A DNA stretch of 64,000 nt from Nocardia pseudobrasiliensis NBRC 108224 (GCF_001613105.1 NZ_BDBS01000027.1:124001-188000), one strand, 5' to 3'; shown: positions 51,971-61,789, counted from the first letter of the stretch. Notes: generated by a model not told the origin, from the letters alone. A program made the numbers and translations.

Positions 51971-54639
51971 CAGCCGGCGAGCTCGGCCACCCGTGCCCGC
52001 ACCGCGGCCAGTCCGGCCGCGATTCCCGACGGATCGGCGCCGGCGCCCTGCGCCATCTCCGGCTTGCCGCCACCACGCCCGGCAATGCTCGGGCCGAACG
52101 CTGCGACCAGGTCACCGGCCTTGAACCCGAGTTCCTGGGCGGGCTTGTTGACCGTGACCACGAACGGCACCTTGCCGTCGGCATTGCCGAGCAGCACCAC
52201 CACGGCGGGCTCACTGCCGAACCGGCCCCGGATATCGGTGGCCAGCGTGCGCAGATCGCCCGCGCCCACGCCCTCGGGCGCGGCGGCCGCGACCAGCAGC
52301 ACGGTTCCGACCCGCTGGGCCTGGTCGACGAATGTGCCCGCCGAGGACAGCACCGCGGCCAGCTTGGTCCGCTCGAGTTCGCGCTCGGCGACCTTCAACC
52401 GTTCCACGAGCTGCTCGACCCGCGCGGGCACCTCCTCCGACGGCACCTTCAACGCCGACGCGACGCCCGCCAGCAACGCCCGCTCCTTGGCCAGATACCG
52501 GTAGGAATCCAGGCCGACGAACGCCTCCACGCGCCGCACACCCGAACCCACCGACGATTCACCCAGCAGCGTGATCGGACCGATCTGCGACGAGTGTCCG
52601 ACATGGGTGCCACCGCACAGCTCCATCGAGAACGGGCCGCCGATCTCCACGACCCGCACTTCGTCGCCGTAGTTCTCCCCGAACAGCGCCATCGCGCCCA
52701 TGGCCTTGGCCTTGGGCAGATCGGTGACGAAGGTGTTCACCGGGAAATCCGCGCCGACCGCGTCATTGGACACGACCTCGATCTGTTCCTTCTGCGCCTC
52801 GCTGAGCTGACCCTGCCAGTTGAAGTCGAACCGCAGATACCCCGGCTTGTTCAACGAACCGGCCTGTACCGCGTTGGGGCCCAGCACCTGCCGCAGCGCG
52901 GCATGCACCATATGCGTGCCCGAATGTCCCTGCGTCGCACCACGCCGCCACGCCGGATCCACCTGAGCCAGCACGGCATCGCCCTCGGTGATCTGACCCG
53001 CCTCGACGGTCGCCTTGTGCGTCCACAACATCTTGGCGATCTTCTGCACGTCATCGACCCGCAGCTTCAATCCACTCGCGGTGATCGTGCCACGATCGGC
53101 GATCTGACCACCCGACTCCGCGTACAACGGGCTGCGATCCAGGATCACCTCCACGTCTTGCCCCGCGGTCGCGGTCGGCACCCGCACACCATCGACGATC
53201 AACGCGAGAACCTTGGCCTCGGTGGCCAGTTCGTCGAACCCGGTGAACTCCGTCGCGCCCCGATCCACCAGCTCCTTGTAGACGGTCAGATCCGCATGCG
53301 CGTGCTTACGCGACTGCGCATCCTCCTTGGCACGCTGCCGCTGCTCGGCCATCAACGACCGGAACCCCGCCTCGTCCACCTCGAGACCCGCCTCCGCGGC
53401 CATCTCCAGCGTCAGATCGATCGGGAAACCATAGGTATCGTGCAGCGTGAAAGCCTCCGAACCGCCGATCCGCTTGCCGCCCTTGGCCTTCACCTCGTCG
53501 ACCGTCTCGTCGAACAGCTTGGTGCCGGTGCTGAGCGTCTTGAGGAACGCCGTCTCCTCGCCGACGGCCACATTCTCGATGCGCTTGAAATCGGTGGCCA
53601 GTTCCGGATACGACGGCGACATCAGTTCGCTGACGACCTTCATGAATTCGGCCATAACCGGCTTGTCGGCGCCCAGCAGCCGGGCCGAGCGCACGATTCG
53701 GCGCAGCAGACGGCGCAGGACGTAACCGCGGCCGTCGTTACCCGGGTTCACGCCGTCGGCGATCAGCATGGCCGCGGTGCGGGCATGGTCGGCGATGACA
53801 CGGAAGCGCACATCGTCGGTGTGCTCTACACCGTAGTTCTTACCGGTCAGCGCCTCGGCCGCGACGATGATCGGACGCAGCAGATCGGTTTCGTAGACGT
53901 TGTCCACGCCCTGCAACAGGAACGCCACGCGCTCGACGCCCATACCGGTGTCGATGTTCTTCTTGGGCAGCGGTCCGAGGATGTCGAAGTCGTCCTTGCC
54001 GCGACCCTCGCCCCGCTCGTTCTGCATGAACACGAGGTTCCAGATTTCGAGGTAGCGATCCTCATCGGCCTCCGGACCGCCGTCGCGACCGTATTCGGGG
54101 CCGCGATCGAAGTAGATCTCCGAGCACGGGCCGCACGGGCCCGGAATGCCCATCGACCAGTAGTTGTCGGCCATGCCCCGGCGCTGGATGCGCTCGGACG
54201 GCACGCCGATCGAGAGCCAGATCTGCTCGGCCTCGTCATCGTCGAGATAAACGGTGACCCACAGTCTTTCGGGATCGAAGCCGTAACCGCCGTCCTCGAC
54301 GCTGTTGGTCAGCAGCGACCAGGCCAGTTCGATCGCACCGCGCTTGAAGTAGTCGCCGAAGCTGAAGTTGCCCGCCATCTGGAAGAAGGTGTTGTGGCGG
54401 GTGGTGATGCCGACGTTTTCGATGTCGAGGGTGCGCACGCACTTCTGCACGCTGGTGGCCGTGGCGAACGGCGGCGTCTGCTGCCCGAGGAAGTACGGGA
54501 CGAACTGGACCATGCCCGCATTGACGAACAGCAGGTTCGGGTCGGCCAGGATCAGCGAAGCACTGGGTACCTCGGTGTGCCCGGCACGGACGAAGTGGTC
54601 CAGGAAGCGCCGTCGAATCTCGTGGGTCTGCACAACCAT
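51970..54639 (-). CDS. alaS: Alanyl-tRNA synthetase
   Basis: The 889-residue protein has the class II catalytic core (TLDIENVGITTRHNTFFQMAG, GNFSFGDYFKRGAIELAW). The tRNA-recognition domain follows, then the editing domain with zinc site HSGTHMVHAALR and CGGTHVGHSSQI, and a C-Ala domain. The length and order are normal. ATG 54639 is used here; GTG 54633 would reproduce the mycobacterial N-terminus more exactly. It heads the chain with ruvX, mltG and aroE. Confidence 0.96.
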   Translation of the reverse strand: MVVQTHEIRRRFLDHFVRAGHTEVPSASLILADPNLLFVNAGMVQFVPYFLGQQTPPFATATSVQKCVRTLDIENVGITTRHNTFFQMAGNFSFGDYFKRGAIELAWSLLTNSVEDGGYGFDPERLWVTVYLDDDEAEQIWLSIGVPSERIQRRGMADNYWSMGIPGPCGPCSEIYFDRGPEYGRDGGPEADEDRYLEIWNLVFMQNERGEGRGKDDFDILGPLPKKNIDTGMGVERVAFLLQGVDNVYETDLLRPIIVAAEALTGKNYGVEHTDDVRFRVIADHARTAAMLIADGVNPGNDGRGYVLRRLLRRIVRSARLLGADKPVMAEFMKVVSELMSPSYPELATDFKRIENVAVGEETAFLKTLSTGTKLFDETVDEVKAKGGKRIGGSEAFTLHDTYGFPIDLTLEMAAEAGLEVDEAGFRSLMAEQRQRAKEDAQSRKHAHADLTVYKELVDRGATEFTGFDELATEAKVLALIVDGVRVPTATAGQDVEVILDRSPLYAESGGQIADRGTITASGLKLRVDDVQKIAKMLWTHKATVEAGQITEGDAVLAQVDPAWRRGATQGHSGTHMVHAALRQVLGPNAVQAGSLNKPGYLRFDFNWQGQLSEAQKEQIEVVSNDAVGADFPVNTFVTDLPKAKAMGAMALFGENYGDEVRVVEIGGPFSMELCGGTHVGHSSQIGPITLLGESSVGSGVRRVEAFVGLDSYRYLAKERALLAGVASALKVPSEEVPARVEQLVERLKVAERELERTKLAAVLSSAGTFVDQAQRVGTVLLVAAAAPEGVGAGDLRTLATDIRGRFGSEPAVVVLLGNADGKVPFVVTVNKPAQELGFKAGDLVAAFGPSIAGRGGGKPEMAQGAGADPSGIAAGLAAVRARVAELAG

Positions 54640-55245
54640 CCAGCCTACCGGGCCAGGTCCAACCGGATTTCATGGGACGCGGCCCGGACGGGTGGACGGG
54701 GATCCGACGGATCGGGCCAATGTGAAACGATGTGGTTTAAATCACTGCCGGAACGGGGTCGCTATATGTGATCCTGAATGTTGCAGGAAGTAGCTGAACG
54801 ATTGCTCGACTCCGACAAATGGAACGCGGAGTAGGAGAAAGGTTCCAGCAATGGCAGTACACGGCAGGGATGGCCTGTCGATATGGCACTTCCATGGGTT
54901 GTGCGGTATCGAGTCGGCGACCGCCGCCGCCGTGTCGACAGCCCGGTATCGCGCATTCGGCGTTCCGGCGCGAGCGCAGGGGTCAAGGAAGCGGCCCCTC
55001 GCTCCGATCGGCGCAGCGACTTTCCATCCGAGCATCCGCCGAGGTCGAAGAGGGTTCGACCGCCGCTAGCCCGAGCGACCGTCGGCGCGCATTTCCCACT
55101 CGGATCGCTGCACCGCAGTACGACTTCGTCGAAAGGAATCGGCATCACCAATTCACCGGGCGCATTGCGCCCAAAATGTGAAGTGAGACCGTTTCATACT
55201 CTTCTTCTCACATAAGCGAATTCCCATTCGCACTCAGGAGAAATG
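54640..55245. other. Non-coding stretch between divergent alaS and the glycine-zipper protein gene
   Basis: Short open frames exist on both strands, such as an 18-codon ATG frame at 54778-54834 and plus-strand frames up to 55215. None shows consistent codon bias or a recognisable product. An AGGAGAAAGG sequence at 54834 precedes an ATG at 54851, but the 72-residue product looks random. The stretch must hold both promoters. AGGAG at 55236-55240 is the ribosome site of the next gene. Confidence 0.5.
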
Positions 55246-57345
55246 ATGAACATCTCGAAAGGATGGGGACGGAAGGCACTGTGGTCCGTCGCCACACTGC
55301 TACTGATGGCGGCGCCGGTCGCCGCCTCCGCACATAACGCGCCACTGGCCCATGCCGGCGAAATCGAGCTGCCCGCAATAGATCTGACACCGCCGATCGA
55401 CCTGGGCCAGGTGCAGGCGCCACAGATCGACCTGCCGAGGATCGATATCCCGCGGTCCGAGGTGATTCCGCCGATCGACATCCCGACCAACGCGCTGCCG
55501 CCGGTGGTCAACCAATTGCTCCCGCAGGTCCTCGACCAGCTGGGCCAGCAGGCCGAGCGGTTACAGGGCCCGCCCCCAGCCGGTCCACCGCCCGTGAACG
55601 CGGCGCCTCCGGCCGATCAGGCGCTGGCCAATTCGGCCCCGGCGGGCGGCGGTTCCGATCCGGCGTCCTCGGGCGCTCAGCCGGGACCGGCTCCCCAGGC
55701 GAGCCCTCCACCCGATACCCGCGGGTCTGGTGATGCCGCGCCGCCGTCGGGCGAAGCGCCGAACAATGTGGCCGACAACCCTTCACAAGCAAACGGTCAG
55801 CAATCAACTGACCAGCCGCAGGCGAACGGACCCTCGAATGGCAGCGGCAATCAGCCGAAGGCGAGCGGACCGTCCAGCGATCGGCCGCAGGGCGACAGGC
55901 CACAGTCGAACAGCCAAACAGGCAACGCCAATGGCCCCGGCTACGGTCCGGGAAATGGCCCGGGCAATGGGAATGGGCCTGGAAACGGCCCGGGCAACGG
56001 AAACGGTCCCGGCAATGGCAACGGCAACGGCCAACCCCAGACCAGTGGGCCGTCCAACGGCCAACAAGGCAACAAGCCGCAATCGAACGGCCAGTCGGCC
56101 AATAAACCCCAGGCCAGCGGCCCCCGCCCGAACCAGCCGCGCGACAGCAAGCCCCAGTCCAACGGTCCCGGCAACCAGCCGCAGGCGAACGGTCCGTCGA
56201 ACGGCGGTGCTCAGCCGCAGAGCAACGGCCAGCCCGGCGGCAATCACCCGCAGTCCAACGGCCCGACCAACCCCCCGCAAGGCGGCAACCAGCCGCAGGC
56301 GATGGGCCCGTCCAACCCTCAACCGGACGGCAACCGTCCGCAGGCCAATGGCCCGTCCAATGGCCAATCCGGCAACCAACCTCAAGCCAACGGCCCCTCG
56401 AACGGCCAACCCGGCAACCAACCCCAAGCCAGTGGACCTTCGAACAATCAACCGCAAGGCAACAACCCGCGGACCGATGGAGGTAGCCAACCTCGAGCCA
56501 GCGGCCCGTCGAACTCCCAGCCCGGCGGCAATCAGCCCCAGGCCGAAGGCCCGTCCGGCGGCAGCCAGCCGCGGGCGAACGGCCCGTCCGATGGTCCGTC
56601 GGAAGCCTCGATGTCGTCCGACCTCGGCGAGCGGCCGCCGCGCACCGGACCGTCGAATCCCCAACCGCAGGCCGAGGTTCCGCAGTCGGATTCGCTGATC
56701 GAACCCGCGCCGGTACCCAATGCTCCTGCGCCGCAAAGTGATATACGGGCTCCGAGTCCGCAGCCGAGCATTGTCGAACCGGCCCTCGACGAGCCGACCG
56801 TGCCGCAGGCACTCGGGCCGACCGTACAGGCGCAGTCGCTGAGCAGTCTGGTCCCGAAGCTGGACGGGGATTCCCTGCAACTACCCGAGCTGGATATGCC
56901 CGCCGTGCATATCCCCGAGGGACCCTTGACCACACCGAATCTGGATATCCCGGCGATCGAGATCCCGCCGATCGACCTGCCCGAACCGGATCTGTCACCC
57001 ACCGAGATCGTGGGCGCGGCCATCGGCGCGGGTACGGGCGCGGCGATCGGAGCACCGCTGGGTGCGGCAGCGGGTGCGGTGACCGGAGCCCTCGCGGGTC
57101 CGGTGATCGGCGCGGTCGCGGGCACCGTCCTCGGTGAGGGCGTCGGAATCGAGGTCGGTCTGGAAACCGCGGGCATCTCGATCGTCGCCGGTGCGCCGCT
57201 GGGCGCGATCGCCGGTGCGGTCCTCGGTGAACCCCTGGGTATCGGCATCGGCGCGGTCGGCGGTGGTATCGCCGGGGCGGCGGCGGGCGCTGCCCTCGGT
57301 GGCGCGGCCGGCGCCGCACTGGGAAGTCTGGTGCCCGTGCCCTGA
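55246..57345 (+). CDS. Large secreted low-complexity protein with C-terminal glycine-zipper domain
   Basis: ATG 55246 has the better spacing to AGGAG; ATG 55243 is adjacent. The 699-residue product has a signal peptide (WSVATLLLMAAPVAASA). A block of Ile/Leu-Asp-Leu-Pro repeats follows (IELPAIDLTPPIDL, IDLPRIDIP). A segment of roughly 430 residues of Gln/Pro/Asn/Gly/Ser repeats of the type QPQANGPSNGQPGN comes next. A second Ile/Leu-Pro block (LDIPAIEIPPIDLPEPDL) precedes about 105 residues of GxxxG glycine zipper (GAAIGAGTGAAIGAPLGAA and similar). The zipper could form membrane helices or an assembled pore; the repeats could span or coat the wall. No enzyme motif is seen. It interrupts the usual alaS-rarA neighbourhood. 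Confidence 0.75.
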   Translation: MNISKGWGRKALWSVATLLLMAAPVAASAHNAPLAHAGEIELPAIDLTPPIDLGQVQAPQIDLPRIDIPRSEVIPPIDIPTNALPPVVNQLLPQVLDQLGQQAERLQGPPPAGPPPVNAAPPADQALANSAPAGGGSDPASSGAQPGPAPQASPPPDTRGSGDAAPPSGEAPNNVADNPSQANGQQSTDQPQANGPSNGSGNQPKASGPSSDRPQGDRPQSNSQTGNANGPGYGPGNGPGNGNGPGNGPGNGNGPGNGNGNGQPQTSGPSNGQQGNKPQSNGQSANKPQASGPRPNQPRDSKPQSNGPGNQPQANGPSNGGAQPQSNGQPGGNHPQSNGPTNPPQGGNQPQAMGPSNPQPDGNRPQANGPSNGQSGNQPQANGPSNGQPGNQPQASGPSNNQPQGNNPRTDGGSQPRASGPSNSQPGGNQPQAEGPSGGSQPRANGPSDGPSEASMSSDLGERPPRTGPSNPQPQAEVPQSDSLIEPAPVPNAPAPQSDIRAPSPQPSIVEPALDEPTVPQALGPTVQAQSLSSLVPKLDGDSLQLPELDMPAVHIPEGPLTTPNLDIPAIEIPPIDLPEPDLSPTEIVGAAIGAGTGAAIGAPLGAAAGAVTGALAGPVIGAVAGTVLGEGVGIEVGLETAGISIVAGAPLGAIAGAVLGEPLGIGIGAVGGGIAGAAAGAALGGAAGAALGSLVPVP

Positions 57346-57668
57346 TCCCCACCGATAGAGCGAAACCCATCGGATAGGACCGTCACCGGAACTCACTCGC
57401 CGAGAGCGCGCCTCGACAAGCGAGTACCGCACGGCCTACCGGTCCCGACCACAACAGCCATGGAGGTGATCACACACCGTCCGCGCAACGGTCCACACCG
57501 ACCGAAAGCTCGAGACTCACTGTCGAACAAGAACATTCGACAATCCGAGCCTCGTCCGATCGATCGAAGGCCACGAGCGTGACGATGCGACCCCCGACAA
57601 CAGGCCCCGCGGTTTCCGGGTGCGGCGTCAGCCTTCACCGCCCCCGGCGCGACGAGCCCGGCAGATGA
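57346..57668. other. Non-coding gap between convergent genes
   Basis: No gene is supported here. A minus-strand frame at 57393-57638 lacks coding bias and a ribosome site. The one structured element is the inverted repeat at 57521-57542. Confidence 0.5.
57521..57542. repeat. Perfect 7-bp inverted repeat, possible two-way terminator
   Basis: TGTCGAA (57521-57527) is matched by TTCGACA (57536-57542) with an eight-base spacer. It lies between the ends of the glycine-zipper protein gene and rarA. The half-sites resemble LexA half-sites but the spacing is wrong, so a hairpin is the likelier reading. Confidence 0.4.
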
Positions 57669-59015
57669 TCACTGCCCCCGAACTATCCGGCGCAGCTTCA
57701 TCACCCGCGGCCCGATCTCCCGCTCGTAACCGTGATCGGTGGGCTGGTAATAATCGGTTCCGACCAGATCGTCGGGCGGATATTGCTGGGCGAGAACGCC
57801 ATCGGGATGATCGTGCGGGTATTTGTACCCCTGCGCGTTCCCCAACCCGGCGGCGCCGGCGTAGTGACCGTCACGTAGATGCGGCGGTACGGCACCGGCC
57901 TTGCCCTGGCCGATATCGCTGAGCGCCGCGCCGATCGAGGCCGTGACCGAGCCCGACTTCGGCGCGGTGGCGACATGGATCGTGGCATGTGCGAGGGCCA
58001 GCTTGGCCTCCGGCATCCCGACCAGCTGCACCACCTGGGCCGCGGCGACCGCGGTCTGCAACGCCGTCGGGTCGGCCATACCGACATCCTCACTGGCCTG
58101 AATCATCAGTCGCCGGGCGATGAAGCGCGGATCCTCCCCCGCGCTGATCATCCGCGCCAGATAGTGCAGCGCGGCATCGACATCCGAGCCGCGCAGCGAT
58201 TTGATGAACGCGCTGATCACGTCGTAATGCTGATCACCGGCGCGGTCATAGCGCACGGCCGCCTTGTCGACACTGGCCTCGACCAGGTCCACATCGACCT
58301 TGCCGTCCAGCGACGACTCCGCCGACGCCTCCAGCGCGGTCAGGGCGCGGCGCGCGTCACCGCCCGCGATCCGCACGATGTGATCCAGGGCCGCGTCGGT
58401 GACGTCGTATTCACCGCCGAGCCCGCGCGGATCCTCGATCGCCCGCCGCAGCACGACGCGAATATCGCTGTCCGACAGCGATTTCAGCTGTAGCACCAGC
58501 GACCGCGACAGCAGCGGCGACACCACCGAGAACGACGGATTCTCCGTTGTCGCCCCGACGAGCAGCACCACCCGGTTCTCCACCGCGGCCAGCAGCGCGT
58601 CCTGCTGGGTCTTGGAGAACCGGTGCACCTCGTCGATGAACAGCACGGTCTGCTCACCCGCCAGCAGCCGCCGCCGCGCGATCTCGATGACCGCCCGCAC
58701 CTCCTTGACCCCGGCCGACAGCGCCGACAGCGCCTCGAATCGGCGGCCGGTGGCATGGGAGATCAACGAGGCGAGGGTGGTCTTGCCGGTTCCGGGCGGA
58801 CCGTAGAGCAGCACCGACGCCGCCCCCGAACCCTCCACGAGCCGCCGCAGCGGCGAGCCGGGTCCGAGCAGATGCTGCTGTCCGACCACCTCGTCGAGAT
58901 TCGCGGGCCGCATGCGCACCGGCAGCGGCACATGGTCGCCCGCCCCGCGGAACTCGACCGCACCCCCGCTGGTCTCGGGTTCCGCACCGGGCGCATCGAA
59001 CAATCCGTCACTCAC
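57669..59015 (-). CDS. rarA: Replication-associated recombination protein RarA (MgsA)
   Basis: A GTG start at 59015 gives 448 residues beginning SDGLFDAPG, as in mycobacterial homologues; an upstream frame to 59069 is not favoured. Walker A is LLYGPPGTGKTTLASLI and Walker B is VLFIDEVHRFSKTQQDALL. Sensor 1 follows in VLLVGATTENPSFSVVSPLL. The C-terminal tetramerisation region includes HYLARMISAGEDPRFIARRL and GYKYPHDHPDGV. RarA acts at stalled replication forks. Its position near alaS matches Rv2559c-Rv2555c. Confidence 0.95.
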   Translation of the reverse strand: MSDGLFDAPGAEPETSGGAVEFRGAGDHVPLPVRMRPANLDEVVGQQHLLGPGSPLRRLVEGSGAASVLLYGPPGTGKTTLASLISHATGRRFEALSALSAGVKEVRAVIEIARRRLLAGEQTVLFIDEVHRFSKTQQDALLAAVENRVVLLVGATTENPSFSVVSPLLSRSLVLQLKSLSDSDIRVVLRRAIEDPRGLGGEYDVTDAALDHIVRIAGGDARRALTALEASAESSLDGKVDVDLVEASVDKAAVRYDRAGDQHYDVISAFIKSLRGSDVDAALHYLARMISAGEDPRFIARRLMIQASEDVGMADPTALQTAVAAAQVVQLVGMPEAKLALAHATIHVATAPKSGSVTASIGAALSDIGQGKAGAVPPHLRDGHYAGAAGLGNAQGYKYPHDHPDGVLAQQYPPDDLVGTDYYQPTDHGYEREIGPRVMKLRRIVRGQ

Positions 59016-59111
59016 GACGACGCCGCCTCGCCGCCCACGACGCGCTGTATCGCTGGTTCGCTCACGCATTCGACCGTACCGCCCAGGTCCGACAGGGTGA
59101 GCGCCGCCGTC

Positions 59112-60335
59112 TCAGATCGGGCGCGCCTCGAGTATCTCGTCCACGCCCGCCGTACGCACCCGACGGACCAGTTCGAAGCCGTTGGCCGCCAGCAGCTCCC
59201 GATATTCCCGCTCGGTGCGTTCGCGGCCGCCCGCGGTGAGCAGTATCTCCAGATCCAGCAGGGTGCCGAAGCCGCGCTCGGGCTCCTCGTCCAGAACCAT
59301 CTCGATGAGCAGCAGCCGCGCGGAATCGGACATCGCCGCGCGCACGGTCCGCAGGATGTGCGCGGCCCTGTCCTCCACCCAGTCGTGAATGATGTGTTTG
59401 AGGATGTAGGCATCCCCGCCCGCGGGCACCTCGTCGAAGAACGACCCGGTGACGATGGCGCACCGATCGGCCAGACCGCGCTCGGCCAGCAGTTCCGGCA
59501 CCGGGGCCAGCACATCGGGCAGATCGAACAGCACACCGCGAGTTCCGGGCGTGCGGGTCAGAATTTCGGTGAGCAGCCGCCCGTGCCCGCCCGCGATATC
59601 GACGATGGTGCCGAAGCCGGAGAAATCATAGGCCGCCAGCGTCGGTTCCAGCGCCGCCACGGAGAATTCCGTCATCGCCGTATCGAATACCTCGCCGAAT
59701 GCCCGATCCTTTTGGATGTAATCGAAGAACGGCATGCCGTAGAGCAGTTCCGCGGCCGACTCCCCCGTGCGCACGACGGTCGGTAACAGACCCCACAGTC
59801 CGATCGCCTTGGGATCGCCGACGAACCGCGCCAGCGCACGCACCGAATCCGGCGCATCACCGCGCAGCGGTTCCGCAAGCGAATTCAGCGCATAGACGTT
59901 GTCGCTACAGGAGAAAATCCCCTCCGCCAGCAATGGCCGCAACATCCGCCGCAGGTGATCCGGCTGCGCGCCCACCCGGGCGGCCAATTCCTCCAGCGGC
60001 AACGGCCCGTCCGCCAGTACGTCGGCAATGCCGAGTTCGGCCGCGGTGCACAAGATCTGGGCCAGAAACGAACCCTGGATGATGCCGAGCAACAGCGCCG
60101 AGGGTGGGGGCGTCGGAGTTCCGGACGGTGGGCCTTGCCGAGTCGAGGGCACAGCGGGTGTCGTCGACGTCGCCGAAGCAGACAAACGGGGCGAACTCGA
60201 CGAGGCGAGAGTTGTCGCAACCGGTTCCGCCAAAGGCGAGCCAACAGAGGGCGACGTGCCGGACAGGATGCCGCGAATCCGTCCCAGCAGGCTGAGGACG
60301 GCCGACGGCGAAATAGTGGAACGGCCGATCGGCAT
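59112..60335 (-). CDS. SAM-dependent O-methyltransferase with Ser/Thr/Pro-rich N-terminal tail
   Basis: The 407-residue protein begins with about 75 residues of low-complexity Ser/Thr/Pro sequence. A winged dimerisation domain follows (IIQGSFLAQILCTAAELGIA). The SAM-binding motif is TIVDIAGGHGRLLTEIL, and the catalytic region is ILKHIIHDWVEDRA with the His-Asp pair of plant-type and polyketide O-methyltransferases. The methyl acceptor is unknown. No biosynthetic cluster surrounds it. Because the tail carries no domain, a shorter start downstream is possible, though none is clearly marked. Confidence 0.83.
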   Translation of the reverse strand: MPIGRSTISPSAVLSLLGRIRGILSGTSPSVGSPLAEPVATTLASSSSPRLSASATSTTPAVPSTRQGPPSGTPTPPPSALLLGIIQGSFLAQILCTAAELGIADVLADGPLPLEELAARVGAQPDHLRRMLRPLLAEGIFSCSDNVYALNSLAEPLRGDAPDSVRALARFVGDPKAIGLWGLLPTVVRTGESAAELLYGMPFFDYIQKDRAFGEVFDTAMTEFSVAALEPTLAAYDFSGFGTIVDIAGGHGRLLTEILTRTPGTRGVLFDLPDVLAPVPELLAERGLADRCAIVTGSFFDEVPAGGDAYILKHIIHDWVEDRAAHILRTVRAAMSDSARLLLIEMVLDEEPERGFGTLLDLEILLTAGGRERTEREYRELLAANGFELVRRVRTAGVDEILEARPI

Positions 60336-60452
60336 CGTGCAATCCCCCTACGAACGGCGGCGAATCGGTTGACCAGAACGCCCGTCCAGTCTGCCTCACC
60401 GAATCGTCCGCTCGGGGCGGATCTGTCCGAATTTCCGCGGCGGCCGCCGCCC

Positions 60453-61622
60453 CTATTCCTCCCAGTACTCCTCGAGGGTCGCCGACACGTGCTCGGCGAA
60501 ATCGCCCAGCGGATCGTCACCGGTGCAGCGCGCGTCCTCGGCGAGCGCGGCCCAGCGGTTGATCAGGGCCGCCGAGCGCGGTACCGAGAGGCCGTGCTCG
60601 CGAGCGGCGGCGATGCGGGTGTGATCGGCGGGCAGGAACCAGTAGGTGGTCAACCACACCCAGATCAGCCGGGCCTCGAGTATGCGCTCGGCCAGCAGGG
60701 TGTCGTCGGCGAGCGCGGGCCATACGCCCACGACCTCCGAACGCCACGCCTCGACCATCTGCCGGGCCCGCTCGCGCGACAACTCGAAATCGCACAGACA
60801 GCCCGGGAAGGAGACCAGGGCGTAGGCGATATCGAGGGTGGCGTCGCGGAAACCGCCCCACTCGTAGTCCAGGAACCGCGCACCCTCGTCGTTGAGGATG
60901 ACATTGTCCGGGCACAGGTCCGACGGACTGAACGCGCGGAAGCGACCCGCCGAGAACAGTCGGTTGCCGCGCACGATCCGCTCGGCGATCTCGCCGGGCA
61001 CCTCGATTCCCAACTCGCGCAAAAGCAGTCCGGGCACCTCGTTGATCGCCGACTCGGCCTGCTGGCCGATGCCGTCGACGCGGTGCGACACGTCGACCCG
61101 GCGCAGCAGCGCCACGAAGTCGGCCTCGCGCCCGACGGTGGCGGCGTGCATGCGGCCCAGCGCCTGCGCGAACGCCATCAGCGCATTGCGCATGGCGGGC
61201 TCGGAGCCCGCGTGTAGCACCGGGGTGAGGGAGGTGTTCTCCCCTAGGTCGCTGAGGATCAGCAACCGGTCCGGCAGGCTGTGGGCGAGCAGGTAGGCGC
61301 CGGGGCGGTGTCGGCTCGACAGTGCGGTGGTGAATTGGTAGGACACCGCTTCACGTAGGAAGGCCGAGTCGATACTGGCCACCCCCGGTGCCAGGCCGCC
61401 GATCCGGCGATCCTGCGCGGCACCGCGGACCTGTTTGACGATCAAGGTCCGAGGAAGTGAAAAGGCGTTCTCCGCAACACGCACGCGTAATACCGTCGTT
61501 CTGCCACTGCCGCTGAGCTCTATCGGATCGCTCAGCTTTACCGGAGCACCCATTCGCTTTGTGAGCAACTGTTGTGCCGCGGACACGACTTCGGCGGCGC
61601 GTTCGGCCAATAGTGCGGTCAT
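60453..61622 (-). CDS. Aminoglycoside phosphotransferase/choline kinase-like protein
   Basis: The 389-residue protein has the bilobed kinase-like layout. A possible nucleotide-binding Lys lies in LIVKQVRG. The catalytic loop reads FSPSDLCPDNVILND, where relatives have HGDLxxxN; the Asp and Asn are kept but the His is Ser. The metal-binding Asp lies in ARFLDYEWGGFRD, followed by the ILE/DIAYAL pattern. It probably phosphorylates a small hydroxylated molecule, or it may be impaired. Substrate and pathway are unknown. It is divergent from the YGQ-repeat protein. Confidence 0.75.
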   Translation of the reverse strand: MTALLAERAAEVVSAAQQLLTKRMGAPVKLSDPIELSGSGRTTVLRVRVAENAFSLPRTLIVKQVRGAAQDRRIGGLAPGVASIDSAFLREAVSYQFTTALSSRHRPGAYLLAHSLPDRLLILSDLGENTSLTPVLHAGSEPAMRNALMAFAQALGRMHAATVGREADFVALLRRVDVSHRVDGIGQQAESAINEVPGLLLRELGIEVPGEIAERIVRGNRLFSAGRFRAFSPSDLCPDNVILNDEGARFLDYEWGGFRDATLDIAYALVSFPGCLCDFELSRERARQMVEAWRSEVVGVWPALADDTLLAERILEARLIWVWLTTYWFLPADHTRIAAAREHGLSVPRSAALINRWAALAEDARCTGDDPLGDFAEHVSATLEEYWEE

Positions 61623-61789
61623 CGGATCCCAAGTTACTCGCTTCAGGTCACTTTCAGCGAGCGGTTGCGCAACCTTTCGCGCGTCGCTCGGCGTGTCTTT
61701 GTGAAGGGTTCGCTACCGCGTGTGATGTTCGACGGGTATCACGAACTCTCCCGCCCGCGGTGTATCGCGGACATCCGACTGCCGGTCGC

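Noticed and set aside
52594..54771. A 725-codon open frame antisense to alaS
   Set aside because: It is the mirror of a highly conserved gene in GC-rich DNA; its protein matches nothing and alaS has full motif support.
54778..55215. Short plus-strand frames upstream of the glycine-zipper protein gene
   Set aside because: An early stop interrupts the frame, codon bias is inconsistent and no product is recognisable.
55508..57370. A 620-codon minus-strand frame opposite the glycine-zipper protein gene
   Set aside because: It is the antisense reading of the repeat region, with a composition dominated by Arg, Trp and Cys, and no start signal.
57521..57542. Inverted repeat TGTCGAA/TTCGACA considered as a second SOS box
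   Set aside because: The spacing between half-sites is longer than the fixed four bases of the LexA consensus, and it lies between gene ends, not before a gene.
57393..57638. An 81-codon minus-strand frame downstream of rarA
   Set aside because: It has no ribosome site and no codon bias, and its product is random and Arg/Cys-rich.
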